Positions 17,474 through 28,568 are shown, counted from the stretch's first letter. The stretch is DNA of 64,000 bases from Thioclava sp. JE_KL1 (GCF_009296265.1 NZ_WBJS01000009.1:1-64000), one strand, 5' to 3'. A program made the numbers and translations. Notes: generated by a model not told the origin, from the sequence alone.

Positions 17474-18739
17474 ATGGGACTGACGACGAAACAGATCGAG
17501 GCGGCGAAATTCGGGGTCGGTCCGTCGCGGGTGCATGACGGCATGGGGCTTTATCTGCGGCTCTTCTCTGGCGGCGCCAAGGTTTTTGAGTTACGCCATC
17601 GGCAATCGGGCAAGCCGGGCTGGATCACGCTCGGACGCTTCCCCGAGATCGGTCTGCGCCGCGCGCGCGATCTGGCGGGCGCGACCCGTTTGATGCTAGA
17701 GCGCGGAATGCCGGCTGCGGATTTGCGCGTCCTTCTCAAGCTCGGCAAATTGGAGACGCTCGACGCCGCTCTCATCACGCAAAAGCCCGACATGCCGGGA
17801 CCGGTTGTCACGCCGAGCTTTCGCGAGATGGCGAAAATCTGGTTCGAACAAAAGTCACCGGGCCTGCGCAACGGCAAGCATATTCAACAGAACTGGACGA
17901 CGATCGAGACCTATATCTTCCCGCATTTCGGCGAGCGGAAAATCGATGAGATTTCGGTGGGCGAGGTCATCGCCGCGATCCAGCCGATCTGGCACAGCAA
18001 ACATGAGACCGCCAAGCGCACGCTGGGCCGCACCAAGGAGATATTTGCCTTGGCAAAGATCCGCGAATTGCGCCCCGACAATCCGGCTGATTTCGACACC
18101 CGGATCGCGCTCGGGCCGGTGCGCAACAAGAAGGGGCATTTCGGATCGCTGCCCTATGAGCAGTTGCCGGATTTCTGGGCCTGGCTGATGGCGGCGCCTT
18201 GCGATCTGCAGACCCGGCATCTGGCGATGCTCATGGTGCTCTCGGCCAAACGCACCAAGGAATGCCGCCTCGCGCGATGGGAGTTTTTTGATCTCGAGGC
18301 CGGGATCTGGACCACGCCCGAGGATCTGATGAAGATGGCGCGCGTGCATCGGGTGCCGCTGAGCCGGCAGGTGTCGATTACACTCGACAATATCGCTCTG
18401 CTCTCGGGGGATGCGCCCCAGCTTTTCGCCAAGGCCAAGAATCGATCCGGTGTGGTGAGCGAGAACGCAGCATTGAACCTCGTGAAGCGCTTCGATCCGG
18501 CGATCACGGGTCATGGCTTCCGGGCAAGTTTCAAAACCTGGGCGCGGGCGCAAAAACGCTACGAGCGTGACGCGATCGAATTTGCGCTTGCCCATGAGCC
18601 AAATGCTCTTGAGGCAGCTTATCAACGTGAGGATCTGCTGGAGGAGCGCGCCCAGCTGATGCAGGACTGGGCCGATTTCGTCACCGACGGGCAGGATCCG
18701 GTCCGATTGCGCGATCTTGCCTCGCGCGATCAGCGCTGA
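17474..18739 (+). CDS. int: Tyrosine recombinase (island integrase)
   Basis: Catalyses integration and excision at the tRNA-Ser site. 421 residues: an N-terminal arm-binding DUF4102-type domain (about 1-90; VHDGMGLYLRLFSGG), a SAM-like core-binding domain (about 110-210), and a catalytic domain. Catalytic residues are present: Arg in SAKRTKECRLARW, HGFR (GHGFRASFKTWA), His in FALAHEP and the nucleophile Tyr in LEAAYQRED. So it looks active. AAGGAG lies about 8 bases before the ATG. It is the first gene of the island, at the tRNA-distal end. Confidence 0.93.
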   Translation: MGLTTKQIEAAKFGVGPSRVHDGMGLYLRLFSGGAKVFELRHRQSGKPGWITLGRFPEIGLRRARDLAGATRLMLERGMPAADLRVLLKLGKLETLDAALITQKPDMPGPVVTPSFREMAKIWFEQKSPGLRNGKHIQQNWTTIETYIFPHFGERKIDEISVGEVIAAIQPIWHSKHETAKRTLGRTKEIFALAKIRELRPDNPADFDTRIALGPVRNKKGHFGSLPYEQLPDFWAWLMAAPCDLQTRHLAMLMVLSAKRTKECRLARWEFFDLEAGIWTTPEDLMKMARVHRVPLSRQVSITLDNIALLSGDAPQLFAKAKNRSGVVSENAALNLVKRFDPAITGHGFRASFKTWARAQKRYERDAIEFALAHEPNALEAAYQREDLLEERAQLMQDWADFVTDGQDPVRLRDLASRDQR

Positions 18740-18752
18740 GGCGGGACGGGTC

Positions 18753-19133
18753 TCAGGGCCAGGACGGGCCGTCCTGATCGGGATCCGGGGCGGGATCGGG
18801 AGGGGGCGGATCGGTCTCGACGGCAGGGGGCTGTGGACGCGTGTTCCGCAAGGCCTCGTAGGCGCTGCGGGTGATCGCGAGGATCTTTCCTGTCTGCAGT
18901 GGCGCATCTTTCGGAAGCGGCGCGCGAAGCATGCCGGATAGGGCCGCAAATCGAGGCAGGAAGGCGTGCAGCGCCTTGCCGAGCCCTGCACGAAGCAGCG
19001 TCACCCGGTCGCGCCGCACCCCGATCTCGGCGCCGTCCTCAAAGCGAAGGCGGATGCGGCTCGCGGCGGGTTCGACCCGCATCTGAACCGGTGTGGCGGC
19101 TGCCTGCGCGGCCTGCCGGATCCAGGAGATCAT
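18753..19133 (-). CDS. Possible separate small protein from internal in-frame start
   Basis: An ATG at 19133, preceded by GGAGAG and overlapping the stop of the 131-residue gene as ATGA, lies in frame with the relaxase frame. It would give 126 residues beginning MISWIRQAAQAAATPVQ, with a central basic region and a Pro/Asp-rich tail (PPPPDPAPDPDQDGPSWP). Either it is the relaxase C-terminus or a third gene of the mobilisation operon; the coupled start favours the latter. Family not recognised. Confidence 0.4.
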   Translation of the reverse strand: MISWIRQAAQAAATPVQMRVEPAASRIRLRFEDGAEIGVRRDRVTLLRAGLGKALHAFLPRFAALSGMLRAPLPKDAPLQTGKILAITRSAYEALRNTRPQPPAVETDPPPPDPAPDPDQDGPSWP

Positions 19134-20378
19134 CTCTCCGAGCGATCCGGGAACTGGCCCCCGAGCAAATCGATGATCTGGCTCTGCCGGTCTACGATCT
19201 CGGCGTTGCGGGCCTTTTGATCGGCCTTCATCTGGTCGATCTGGTAGGCCAGCGTCGCTTGACCCTCTGCGACCTCCTTCGACGCCTTTTGCACCTCGCC
19301 AATGGTCACGGCGAGCATCGAGATCAACTCGCTCAGAAGGCGGGCGAGCTCCATCGGATCGCCCTCCGGATGCTGAAGCTGGTCGAGGAGAAGATCGTGG
19401 ATCATCGCCGTGCGATCCTCCGTGGTCTCGCCCGTTCGGATGATCTTGTCGAGCTTGCGATGCGCCGCGGTGAGGCCCGCTTGCGAAAGGGTCTGCTCGC
19501 GCGGTGTCATGGTTTCTACCGGCATTGTTGAGCTCCTTGAGAATGTTTAGCTGGTTCGTCAGGGTCGTGTGGTTAAATGGGCGGGTCAGCGCGACCAGCT
19601 CCAGTCTCGCGCGCAGGTTCTGCAGGCCGCGCGCGCGGTCGAAACGCTGGCGCATTACGCGCGGCTCCAGCTCGGGTGAGAGCTCGCCGCCGCAGATCGG
19701 TTCCAGCCCCGGACCGGAGAACGCGTAGCTCGGAACGCCGTAATTATTGCGGATCTCAGCGACGCGGAAGCCGTTGCCCCGACGCGCCATCGCCTGTTGG
19801 AATGCGTGGAAATCGCGGGGCTGGTCCTGGATCAAGATCCGGTTCACGACATTCGCCAGGTTCCGTCGCGCATTTGAGTGAATTCGGCGTTTCGGAAAAT
19901 GAACGTCGAGCCGCGGGCCGCGCCCCTCGTCGAAATAGTAGGGCGCTGGCAGCCCGAGCCAGTGGCACAGCTCTCGGTCGACGCGCGCCAACGCGGTTTT
20001 CGATGTCACGACATCGATCCAACGGCCAGCGAACGTCATGGTCAGCACAACGCAGTGGAAATGTTGAACCGCGCTGCCGGAATGCTCCCATGCCATCCAC
20101 GGCACGGCAGTTGCAGGGAGTCCTAGCGCCTCGAACATCGTCTTCAGGAAGTCGATCTTCGCTGTGGGAAGAAGTTCCAGCGTGTCCGGGAGCGAGATCG
20201 TGATGAACAGATATGGCCGGGCCATCTGATGCCGCGGGCGCAGGCTCGAGATCTGGTCGCGGATCAGCCGGTCCCCCAGATGCAGAACCGTGCCGCCGAT
20301 GAACCGGGCATCCGGCCCGCGGTCCGCGTAAAGCCCGGCGGTGTGCGCGTTCGTGTGCCAGCTCAGGTGCGGTCGCAT
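18753..20378 (-). CDS. Relaxase-like mobilisation protein (long frame with overlapping gene)
   Basis: Would nick the transfer origin and pilot the strand. The first ~285 of 541 codons read as a relaxase-type domain: EHSGSAVQHFHCVVLTMTF carries the metal-binding His cluster, and FHAFQQAMARRGNGFRVAEI and YAFSGPGLEPICGGELS follow the pattern of the relaxase C-lobe. A nucleophile Tyr cannot be assigned with certainty. From about codon 285 to 415 the frame becomes Gly/Arg/Asp/His-rich and looks like a shadow of an internal gene in another frame (19130-19525). The last ~127 codons (from Met at 19133) again look like real protein. The start lies 16 bases inside the MobC-like gene. Confidence 0.6.
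   Translation of the reverse strand: MRPHLSWHTNAHTAGLYADRGPDARFIGGTVLHLGDRLIRDQISSLRPRHQMARPYLFITISLPDTLELLPTAKIDFLKTMFEALGLPATAVPWMAWEHSGSAVQHFHCVVLTMTFAGRWIDVVTSKTALARVDRELCHWLGLPAPYYFDEGRGPRLDVHFPKRRIHSNARRNLANVVNRILIQDQPRDFHAFQQAMARRGNGFRVAEIRNNYGVPSYAFSGPGLEPICGGELSPELEPRVMRQRFDRARGLQNLRARLELVALTRPFNHTTLTNQLNILKELNNAGRNHDTARADPFASGPHRGASQARQDHPNGRDHGGSHGDDPRSSPRPASASGGRSDGARPPSERVDLDARRDHWRGAKGVEGGRRGSSDAGLPDRPDEGRSKGPQRRDRRPAEPDHRFARGPVPGSLGEMISWIRQAAQAAATPVQMRVEPAASRIRLRFEDGAEIGVRRDRVTLLRAGLGKALHAFLPRFAALSGMLRAPLPKDAPLQTGKILAITRSAYEALRNTRPQPPAVETDPPPPDPAPDPDQDGPSWP
19130..19525 (-). CDS. Helical coiled-coil protein nested in the relaxase frame
   Basis: 131 residues read in a different frame from the relaxase gene. 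The ATG at 19525 has a near-ideal AAGGAG eight bases upstream, and the protein is convincing: ARLLSELISMLAVTIGEV, then a long amphipathic coiled coil (KASKEVAEGQATLAYQIDQM and on), ending LLGGQFPDRSER. The composition is far more protein-like than the overlapping relaxase frame. Function unknown; by position an accessory mobilisation protein. Confidence 0.6.
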   Translation of the reverse strand: MPVETMTPREQTLSQAGLTAAHRKLDKIIRTGETTEDRTAMIHDLLLDQLQHPEGDPMELARLLSELISMLAVTIGEVQKASKEVAEGQATLAYQIDQMKADQKARNAEIVDRQSQIIDLLGGQFPDRSER

Positions 20379-20704
20379 TTAGGCACCTCTTGCGCGATCA
20401 CCAGGAAGGCTTCCAGAGCGGTGATCGCATCGCTGAAGCGAACGATCTCAGGATGGATCTTCTCAAAAAACGGGATCGGACGATCTTGGGAGAGCAGGCC
20501 ATTCACGGCGAGACACAGCTCACCAAGGAGCGCGCTCAGCTGATCGTTCTTGTAGACATGCCCCGAGAGCAGGGCCGCGCGGGCATAAGCGGCCTTGCTG
20601 GGAAACCCACCCGCATTGGCGAGTGCCCAGAACCGCTCGGCTTCTTCCGGCTTGAGCGTCACCTCGACCCGTTCGCTTGCCGTGCCGCGCGTTCCTCGCC
20701 TCAT
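20363..20704 (-). CDS. mobC: MobC-like relaxosome accessory protein
   Basis: 113 residues starting with a basic tail and a ribbon-helix-helix-like stretch (ERVEVTLKPEEAERFWALAN) and then KAAYARAALLSG, features of MobC/plasmid relaxosome proteins that load the relaxase on the transfer origin. Its ATG overlaps the AlpA-like stop (ATGA), and its end overlaps the relaxase start, so the three are one operon. Confidence 0.65.
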   Translation of the reverse strand: MRRGTRGTASERVEVTLKPEEAERFWALANAGGFPSKAAYARAALLSGHVYKNDQLSALLGELCLAVNGLLSQDRPIPFFEKIHPEIVRFSDAITALEAFLVIAQEVPKCDRT

Positions 20705-20949
20705 TCCTCGGCTCCAAAGTAGTCGGCGCGCGGCAGGGCGCGGATGAACGCTTCGACCTCGTCGAGGCGCCAGCGAATGCTCCCCGGTCCCAGCCTCAGC
20801 GGGATCGGGAAACCGGGATCTTCGCGAAGCCGCCGGTCGATCGAGGCCTCGCTCCAGCTCAGTTTCTCAATCAGGTCCATCTTCGTGATAAGGCGCAAGG
20901 GGGCCACGCCCTGAAGCGGAATATGCTCCATAGTCATCTCTTTCTTCAT
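20701..20949 (-). CDS. AlpA-family MerR-like DNA-binding protein
   Basis: Small regulator of the type that often controls excision or mobilisation genes of islands. The core PLRLITKMDLIEKLSWSEAS and RRLREDPGFPIPLRLGPGS, RWRLDEVEAFI is the AlpA helix-turn-helix. Three in-frame ATGs are possible (20949, 20937, 20931). AAAGAG is best spaced for 20931 (76 residues), while the coordinates here give the longest form (82 residues). First gene of the minus-strand mobilisation operon. Confidence 0.8.
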   Translation of the reverse strand: MKKEMTMEHIPLQGVAPLRLITKMDLIEKLSWSEASIDRRLREDPGFPIPLRLGPGSIRWRLDEVEAFIRALPRADYFGAEE

Positions 20950-21618
20950 TTGCGTTTGAGACCGGGGAGGTGCTGTCGGGCGGGGCAGGTCCCTTGTGCC
21001 GCGCCGTGATCTCAGTTTATCGGAAAAGACGTCTCCCGAAGCGGGTAGGACCGGGCGCGCCGTCGGGTTTATGTGGAAAACTCGGGATTTTCTGCGCCGA
21101 AATCGCGCTATAGATCGTGAGGTAGCATCTTTCTGCACTTTATCCTTGGAACTTGGTCCGGCGCTCAGGCATGAAAGCGCGCCGCGCGAAAAAATCCGCA
21201 AGAGTCACTCTGTGAAGGGTATTTACGGGCCGGTCTAGGTGCTTGCCGAGGTTATCGCACCTTATTGCAGCCAAGGCAGTTTTCTGTGTCGGGCGCGGAT
21301 TGAGGCCGTAAAGTCTAAGTTCGTCGTGGTTCCTCGAATAGACTGGCGTCTGATCCAAGGTGTGCCCGCTTTGGCTTTAATGGCGACGATTTCTCATGTG
21401 GACCGCGCGAATATGCCTTAGGTGATCGTCGCGCGAGCGAAGATTAAAGACGTGTGGTGATTAAGAACGCGAGGCACGTGCTTATCACCCGCGGGGCCAG
21501 TTCTGTCGCAGTCGCGTTATTTGCTCTCGCGAGAAGGCACTTGCTGCATTGCCGCTTGGGGCCTGAATAGCTAGTCTCGAGTTAGGGCCGTAGTGGAGCG
21601 ATCAGGGGGAGACGCGCG
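20950..21618. other. AT-richer gap between mobilisation genes and cas operon
   Basis: 669 bases without a convincing gene; open frames here lack ribosome sites and family features. It must carry the divergent promoters of the mobilisation and cas operons and is a natural place for a transfer origin, though I cannot identify a nic site. An imperfect inverted repeat (GGTGATTAAG at 21456 and CTTATCACC at 21481, 15 bases apart) lies about 130 bases before cas3. Confidence 0.4.
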
Positions 21619-24123
21619 ATAATCGGAGAGATCGACTGGACGGACTGGCCTGGAAAAAGTGCGCGCGAGCCTGACGGCGTTGAGCATCCTGCAATCTGTC
21701 ATCTGCTCGACGTAGCTGCCGTCGCGGAGCGGCTGATCGCTCCACTCGATTTCGCGCCTCCGTTGCGCGACGCGCTTGTGCTGCTAGTCGCGCTTCACGA
21801 CCTTGGCAAGTTCAGCGAGAGCTTTCGGCGGATGTTGCGCGAGGGCATTCCCCAAGGTTTTCGGCACTGGGAACTTACCGAGGTTCTGCTCTATGAACAT
21901 GATAACCTCCTCTCGGAGCGGCTTGGCGGTGAAAGTTGGCATCGGCAGTTGCTCTACGGCGCAACTGCTGGGCATCATGGCCGACCGCCGACCATGGAAA
22001 TTGGTGGACTTGCGTTTCAGGGGCGGCGGTCTCGCGAATATTCACGTTCGCTGAAAGTTATCGCTGATGGGCGACGCGCCGCGAGTGAGGCGCTCGGGGC
22101 GCTTACACGACTTTGGCCCGAAGCATCGCTGGATGGGATGACCGATGCGCATGCCGTCGCACTTTCGTGGTGGCTGCCAGGTTTTTGTGCAGCCGCCGAC
22201 TGGATCGGATCGAACGCTGAGTGGTTCGGTCCAAAACCCGCACCCGTCTCCCTCAAGGACTATTTGGCAAATGCAAGAGATGAAGCTGCAAGTGCCGTAA
22301 GCGTCGCAGGAATTTCCGGGCAATCGGTCTCGGACGCCGTGCTTTTCGATTTCGCGCTACGCCCGATGCAGGTTGTCTGCCAAGATATCGCCTTGCCCGA
22401 GGGACCGACGCTCGCGATCATCGAAGACGAGACGGGTGCGGGCAAGACAGAGGCTGCGTTGTTGCTAGCGCAGCGGATGCTTCGGGCCGGAAAGGGCAGG
22501 GGCGTGTTTTTTGCTCTTCCGACAATGGCCACGGCGGACGCCATGTTTCGCCGCGCCCGGTCGGTCGTGCCGCGCCTGTTCGATGCATCGCCCACGCTAA
22601 CCCTGGCGCATGGACGCGCCGGGCTTTCTCGGGACTTTCGGGACGTGAGCGTAAATGGTGGCCGCAGCGAAGACGATGCGACCTGCACGGACTGGCTCGC
22701 CGAGAACCGCCGCCGTGCGTTGCTCGCCGACGTCGGGATCGGCACGATTGACCAGGCATTGCTATCGGTGTTGCCGGTCCGTTTCCAAGCTCTGCGTCAT
22801 TTTGGGTTGTCGTCGAAAGTCTTGATCGTGGATGAAGTTCACGAAATGGGGGAGGCCTACATCGCGACTGAGCTCGAAGCCCTCTTGCAGATGCATCGCG
22901 CCGCGGGCGGTTCCGCGATCCTTCTGACGGCAACCCTGCCTTTGGCACAGCGCGCGCGGTTGCTTTCGGTGTATGGCGGGAGAGCTGAGCATGCTAATTA
23001 CCCAGCCCTGACCATTGCTAGTGGGGCCGCGGTCACCAGTTTCCCGAAGGATGATCGGCCGACCCGTGGACCTGTGAGCGTTCAGAAGCTGGAGGATAAC
23101 AATGAGGCGGTGGAGCTAATCGCGCATCACGCAGCGCAGGGAGCAGCCTGTGTCTGGGTGCGCAATGCGGTCGACGATGCTATCGCGGCAGTTCAGGAAT
23201 TGCGGTCGCGCGGCGTCTCGGCACGGCTTTTGCACGCGCGGTTCACGCTCGCCGATCGCAAGCGCATCGAAACTGAAATCGCCGCGCGGGTCGGCAAGGA
23301 TGGCACCGGACGCGCAGGATTCGTGCTGGTCGGCACGCAGGTGCTCGAATCGTCGCTGGATTTCGATTTCGATGTCATGGTTTCAGATCTTGCGCCGATG
23401 GCTGCGCTGATCCAGCGGGCGGGGCGGCTCTGGCGACACATGGCCCTGAGACCAGCGGATACGCGCCCTGTGTCCGTTCCGTGCCTGCATGTGCTCGCAC
23501 CCGACCCCGATCGTGTCAGCAATGAGCGCTGGCTGCACGAAGTGCTCGATAGTGGCGCTTATGTCTATCCTGTGGCCGACCAATGGCGCACTGCAAGAGT
23601 CCTGTTTCGAGACGGTCGGATCGACGCGCCTGCTACGTTGCGTGCCCTGATCGAGGCGGTGCATGGCGCGACCGCCGATCCGGCGCCGGAGGTGCTGGAA
23701 CGAGCCGAGATGAAGGCGGTCGGCGAAGCCGTCGCCCACCGGGGACATGCTGCGCAGAACATCGTCGACTACGCTTCAGGATACCGAATGGGAGCGCGCG
23801 CAAGCGATGACGCGGATTACCCGACTCGATTAGGCGTGGAGCAGCGCATACTCGTTCTGGCCCGCCGCACAGATAGGGGGCTGCGTTCTTGGGCAGAGCA
23901 GGAAAGTGACGAGGCCTGGGCGCTGTCAGAAGTATCGGCCTCGCGCAGGCGCCTCGACGCGCTGCCGCTCCCGGATCAATCGGAGCCCGAGATCATGGCC
24001 GTGACACAAGACTGGCCCGATTGGAAGCGGGCGCAATACCGGCTCTGCCCGGTGGGCGAGGGTGGCCTGATCTGCGAGGGCTTGCGCTATGATCCGGAGG
24101 TCGGACTGATCTTTACAAGCTGA
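21619..24123 (+). CDS. cas3: Cas3 nuclease-helicase, type I-E (non-AUG start)
   Basis: Degrades DNA marked by Cascade. About 834 residues: HD nuclease (HPAICHLLDVAAVAERL, then ALHDLGKFSESF and TAGHHGRPP) followed by a superfamily 2 helicase with Walker A DETGAGKTEA, DEVH box LIVDEVHEMGE, LLTATLP, and QRAGRLWRH. All key motifs are intact. The problem is the start: the frame opens after a TAG and has no ATG/GTG until past the HD region; the TTG at 21763 would delete the conserved first His. AGGGGGAG sits 8 bases before an AUA at 21619 (IGEIDWTDWPGKS), which I take as the likely start or a mutated ATG. Confidence 0.9.
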   Translation: MIGEIDWTDWPGKSAREPDGVEHPAICHLLDVAAVAERLIAPLDFAPPLRDALVLLVALHDLGKFSESFRRMLREGIPQGFRHWELTEVLLYEHDNLLSERLGGESWHRQLLYGATAGHHGRPPTMEIGGLAFQGRRSREYSRSLKVIADGRRAASEALGALTRLWPEASLDGMTDAHAVALSWWLPGFCAAADWIGSNAEWFGPKPAPVSLKDYLANARDEAASAVSVAGISGQSVSDAVLFDFALRPMQVVCQDIALPEGPTLAIIEDETGAGKTEAALLLAQRMLRAGKGRGVFFALPTMATADAMFRRARSVVPRLFDASPTLTLAHGRAGLSRDFRDVSVNGGRSEDDATCTDWLAENRRRALLADVGIGTIDQALLSVLPVRFQALRHFGLSSKVLIVDEVHEMGEAYIATELEALLQMHRAAGGSAILLTATLPLAQRARLLSVYGGRAEHANYPALTIASGAAVTSFPKDDRPTRGPVSVQKLEDNNEAVELIAHHAAQGAACVWVRNAVDDAIAAVQELRSRGVSARLLHARFTLADRKRIETEIAARVGKDGTGRAGFVLVGTQVLESSLDFDFDVMVSDLAPMAALIQRAGRLWRHMALRPADTRPVSVPCLHVLAPDPDRVSNERWLHEVLDSGAYVYPVADQWRTARVLFRDGRIDAPATLRALIEAVHGATADPAPEVLERAEMKAVGEAVAHRGHAAQNIVDYASGYRMGARASDDADYPTRLGVEQRILVLARRTDRGLRSWAEQESDEAWALSEVSASRRRLDALPLPDQSEPEIMAVTQDWPDWKRAQYRLCPVGEGGLICEGLRYDPEVGLIFTS

Positions 24124-24195
24124 TTTATGGTCGCGTCTCTTTACATTCGGGGCGCCGCACGGTCTTCTATCCTAAATTGTGAGCGGAGGTATTTC

Positions 24196-25652
24196 GTGAC
24201 GCTCAATTTGATTGAAGACCAATGGATTCCAGTCACCTGCGAGGATGGTTCACGCAGGGTGATTGCACCTTGGCAGATGGCTGAACTGGGCATCGAGCGC
24301 CCCGACTGGCCGCGCCCAGACCTGAACGTTGCCTGCTATGAGCTGCTGATCGGGCTGCTTTATATGGCCGACCCGCCCGCCAATAATGGCGAATGGCAGC
24401 GCAGATGCGCGCCCGATCCACAGCGATTGCGCGAGAAACTTGCGGCCTTTGCACCTGCGTTCGATCTGCTGGGCGACGGGCCGCGGTTCTTGCAGGATCT
24501 TGAGCCGCTGATGGGCGATCCGGGTTCGGTGGACATGCTGTTCATCGACTCCGCTGGGGCCAACACGGCGCGGAACAACGCCGATCTGATGGTGCATCGG
24601 GATCGTTATGTTCGGCTCGACCCCGCGCTGGCGGCGATGGCGCTCTATACGTTTCAGGCATTCGCGCCCTCGGGCGGGGCAGGAAACAGGACCTCGATGC
24701 GCGGTGGCGGGCCGATGGTGACGCTAGTCGATCCGCAAGCGGAGCTCTGGCAGCTGGTCTGGGCCAATGTTCCTTGCGGTGCACCGGCACAAACTGCCGA
24801 TCTGCCGTGGATGCAACCCACGCGGGTTTCTGACAAGGGGGAGCAAGCTACGCCCCCCGAAGGGCGCGTGTTCGCCGCCGAGGCATTTTTCGGGATGCCC
24901 CGCCGGCTTCGGCTGGTCTCGGATGGTGATGGGATCACCGGTGTGGTCCAGAAACCTTGGGGGACGAACTATGCGCTCTGGAAGCACCCGCTCAGCCCCT
25001 ACTACCGGCTCAAGATCGGTGAGGAATGGCTGCCCAGACATCCACGCGCGGGCAAATTCGGGTATCGGAATTGGCTGGGCGTGGTGGCGCGTCAGAAAGA
25101 CAGCGATCTGGCAGAGCGCGCGCTTGCGCTGCGTGACTGGGGGCAGCGGGGCGGAGAGGCCAGCGTAATCGTCGCCGGATGGGCGATGGATAACATGAAG
25201 CCACGAGATTTCACGCTGTCTGTGCAGCCGCTTCTGGATCTTTCGGGAGAGGTTGAAGATCGACTGGTAGGGATGGTCGAGGCCGCCGAGACCGCTGCGA
25301 TCGCGCTACGCGGGGCTCTTGAGCCCGTGTTGGCGGCAGGCGAGGCTCGCGAGGCGCAGCGCGAGGAGTTCTTCCTCGCGACCGAGAACCGCTTCCTTGC
25401 GCATCTGCGCGCACTCCGGGCGGGGGGCAACCCCGGCCCGGAGTGGCTCTCCGATCTGCGCCGACAGGTGCTAGGGCAGTTCGAAGCGTTAGCGCTGCCC
25501 GGACTCGATCAACGCGAGACTGACCGCATCGCGGCCATAGTTAAGGCGCATAAGGACTTGCGTGGAACGTTCTTGGGGCATGGCAAACTCGGGGGCGCGA
25601 TGTTCGACGCGCTCGGCCTCGAGCGGCCGGCGCTGAAAAAGGGAAAAGTCGC

Positions 25653-25656
<4 letters not shown>
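24196..25656 (+). CDS. casA: Cascade large subunit Cas8e (CasA/Cse1)
   Basis: Recognises the PAM and recruits Cas3. 486 residues from a GTG at 24196 with GGAGGT five bases upstream; the upstream ATG at 24127 would add 23 unrelated residues. The opening TLNLIEDQWIPV is typical of Cse1. Other landmarks are MLFIDSAGANTARNNADLMV, YTFQAFAPSGGAGNRTSMRG (loop region) and KPWGTNYALWKHPLSPYYR. It overlaps casB by ATGA; the 72-base gap to cas3 is the only real break in the cas operon. Confidence 0.95.
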
Positions 25657-27210
<1,554 letters not shown>

Positions 27211-27211
<1 letters not shown>

Positions 27212-27900
27212 TGCAACCCTTTTTGATTTTCGGATTGAGCGCAAGTTTGGCTGCGATGGGGGAACTGGCCGGACACGAGCGCCGCGGGTCGCTGCAATGG
27301 CCGGCACGATCTGCTCTGCTCGGGCTGATGGGGGCTGCGCTCGGGATCCGGCGTGACGGCGATTTCAAGGCGCTCGACGCGCTCAATCTCGCTGTGGCGG
27401 TCTTTGACGAAGGAGCGCCGCTACGGGACTATCATACGGTTGAGACCGTGCCGTCCGCCGCCGCAAAGCACCCGAACTCGCGCCCCGAAGCCTTGCGCGC
27501 GGCGCGGGGGCGGACCAACACGACGATCACGCTGCGAGACTATCGCGCGGGGCCGCTTTTTGGCGTTGCCGTCTGGGGGGAGACCTCTACGCTCGAAGCC
27601 GTCGCTCGCGCACTCGGCGCGCCTGCCTACACGCTATATCTCGGGCGAAAGTCCTGCCCGCTTTCGGCCCCGCCCGGAGCGAAGGTCGTGCAGGCCGAAA
27701 CGCCTGAAGCCGCGCTCGCCGATCTGGCTTTGCCTCCATGGCGCATCGCAGGAGGGTCGTTGCGCGCGCACACGCTCGTTCTTGACTCGGATGAGGGTGA
27801 GGTCGTGCATGACATTCCCTTGAACCGCGCGCAGTGGCATTTCGCCCCGCGCAGCGTCGAATTGCGCCCGGTGGACATCGTCGTCGGAGGGGCTCAATGA
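27211..27900 (+). CDS. casD: Cascade Cas5e (CasD)
   Basis: Binds the 5' handle of the crRNA. 229 residues from the ATG at 27211 (TGATG overlap with casC; a GTG one codon earlier is in frame). MQPFLIFGLSASLAAMGELA is the Cas5e N-terminus, RGSLQWPARSALLGLMGAAL the conserved helix, and LYLGRKSCPLS the C-terminal hallmark. Overlaps casE. Confidence 0.95.
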
Positions 27901-28564
27901 GTATGTATCTGAGCCGCATCCGCCTGTCGCGGAGCCCGTCGGTGCAAGCATTGGGTCCGTTGCTCGTTCCAAACGACATGTCGAACCGCCGATCCGCAGA
28001 CCACAATCTTCTCTGGTCAGTTTTCGCGGACGGGCCGGAGCGCAGGCGTGACTTCTTGTGGCGCGCCGAGCCCGATGGCAGTTACCTGACGCTCTCGGCG
28101 CGCACTCCAAAACAGCTCGACCTGTTCGAGCCGCACGATATCAAGGAATTTGCGCCATCTCTCGCTCCGGGTGACAAGTTGAGTTTCCTGTTGCGCGCCA
28201 ATGCCACTCGGATGAAACGCGGTGGAAAACGCGCCGATGTCGTGATGGATGCGCTGCATGACCTGCCGCCAAGTGCGCGTGCGCAGGCGCGGATGGAAAT
28301 TGCTCAGCGCGAAGGTGCGCGATGGTTGGAGCGTCAGGGTGACAAAGCCGGTTTTCGTCTGATCGGCGCCACTATTCAGGACTATTCCACCGAAACGCTT
28401 TCCGATCCGCGTGCGCGGCGTGCGGGGGCGCTCCGCCTCGGTATCCTTGATATAACCGGCCAACTTGAAGTGAGCGAGCCCGTCGCATTCATAGCGCAAC
28501 TCGGTCAGGGGTTCGGCCGCGCCAAGGCCTTCGGCTGCGGCCTGATGCTGATCCGGCGCGCCCG

Positions 28565-28568
<4 letters not shown>
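27897..28568 (+). CDS. casE: crRNA-processing endonuclease Cas6e (CasE)
   Basis: Cuts the repeat hairpin of the precursor crRNA and stays bound to it. 223 residues from the ATG at 27897 (GGAGG six bases upstream; ATGA overlap with casD). MYLSRIRLSRSPSVQA is typical, the ferredoxin-fold glycine-rich loop GQGFGRAKAFGCGLML is near the C-terminus, and His108 or a neighbour cannot be assigned as catalytic by eye. The frame's upstream extension overlaps casD and is not real. Confidence 0.94.

Noticed and set aside
21140-21421. Two small frames (72 and 60 codons) before cas3
   Set aside because: No ribosome site and no protein-like composition; they overlap each other on opposite strands.
21763-21765. 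TTG as the real cas3 start
   Set aside because: It would delete the conserved first His segment of the HD domain, and there is no Shine-Dalgarno before it, whereas a strong one precedes the AUA at 21619.
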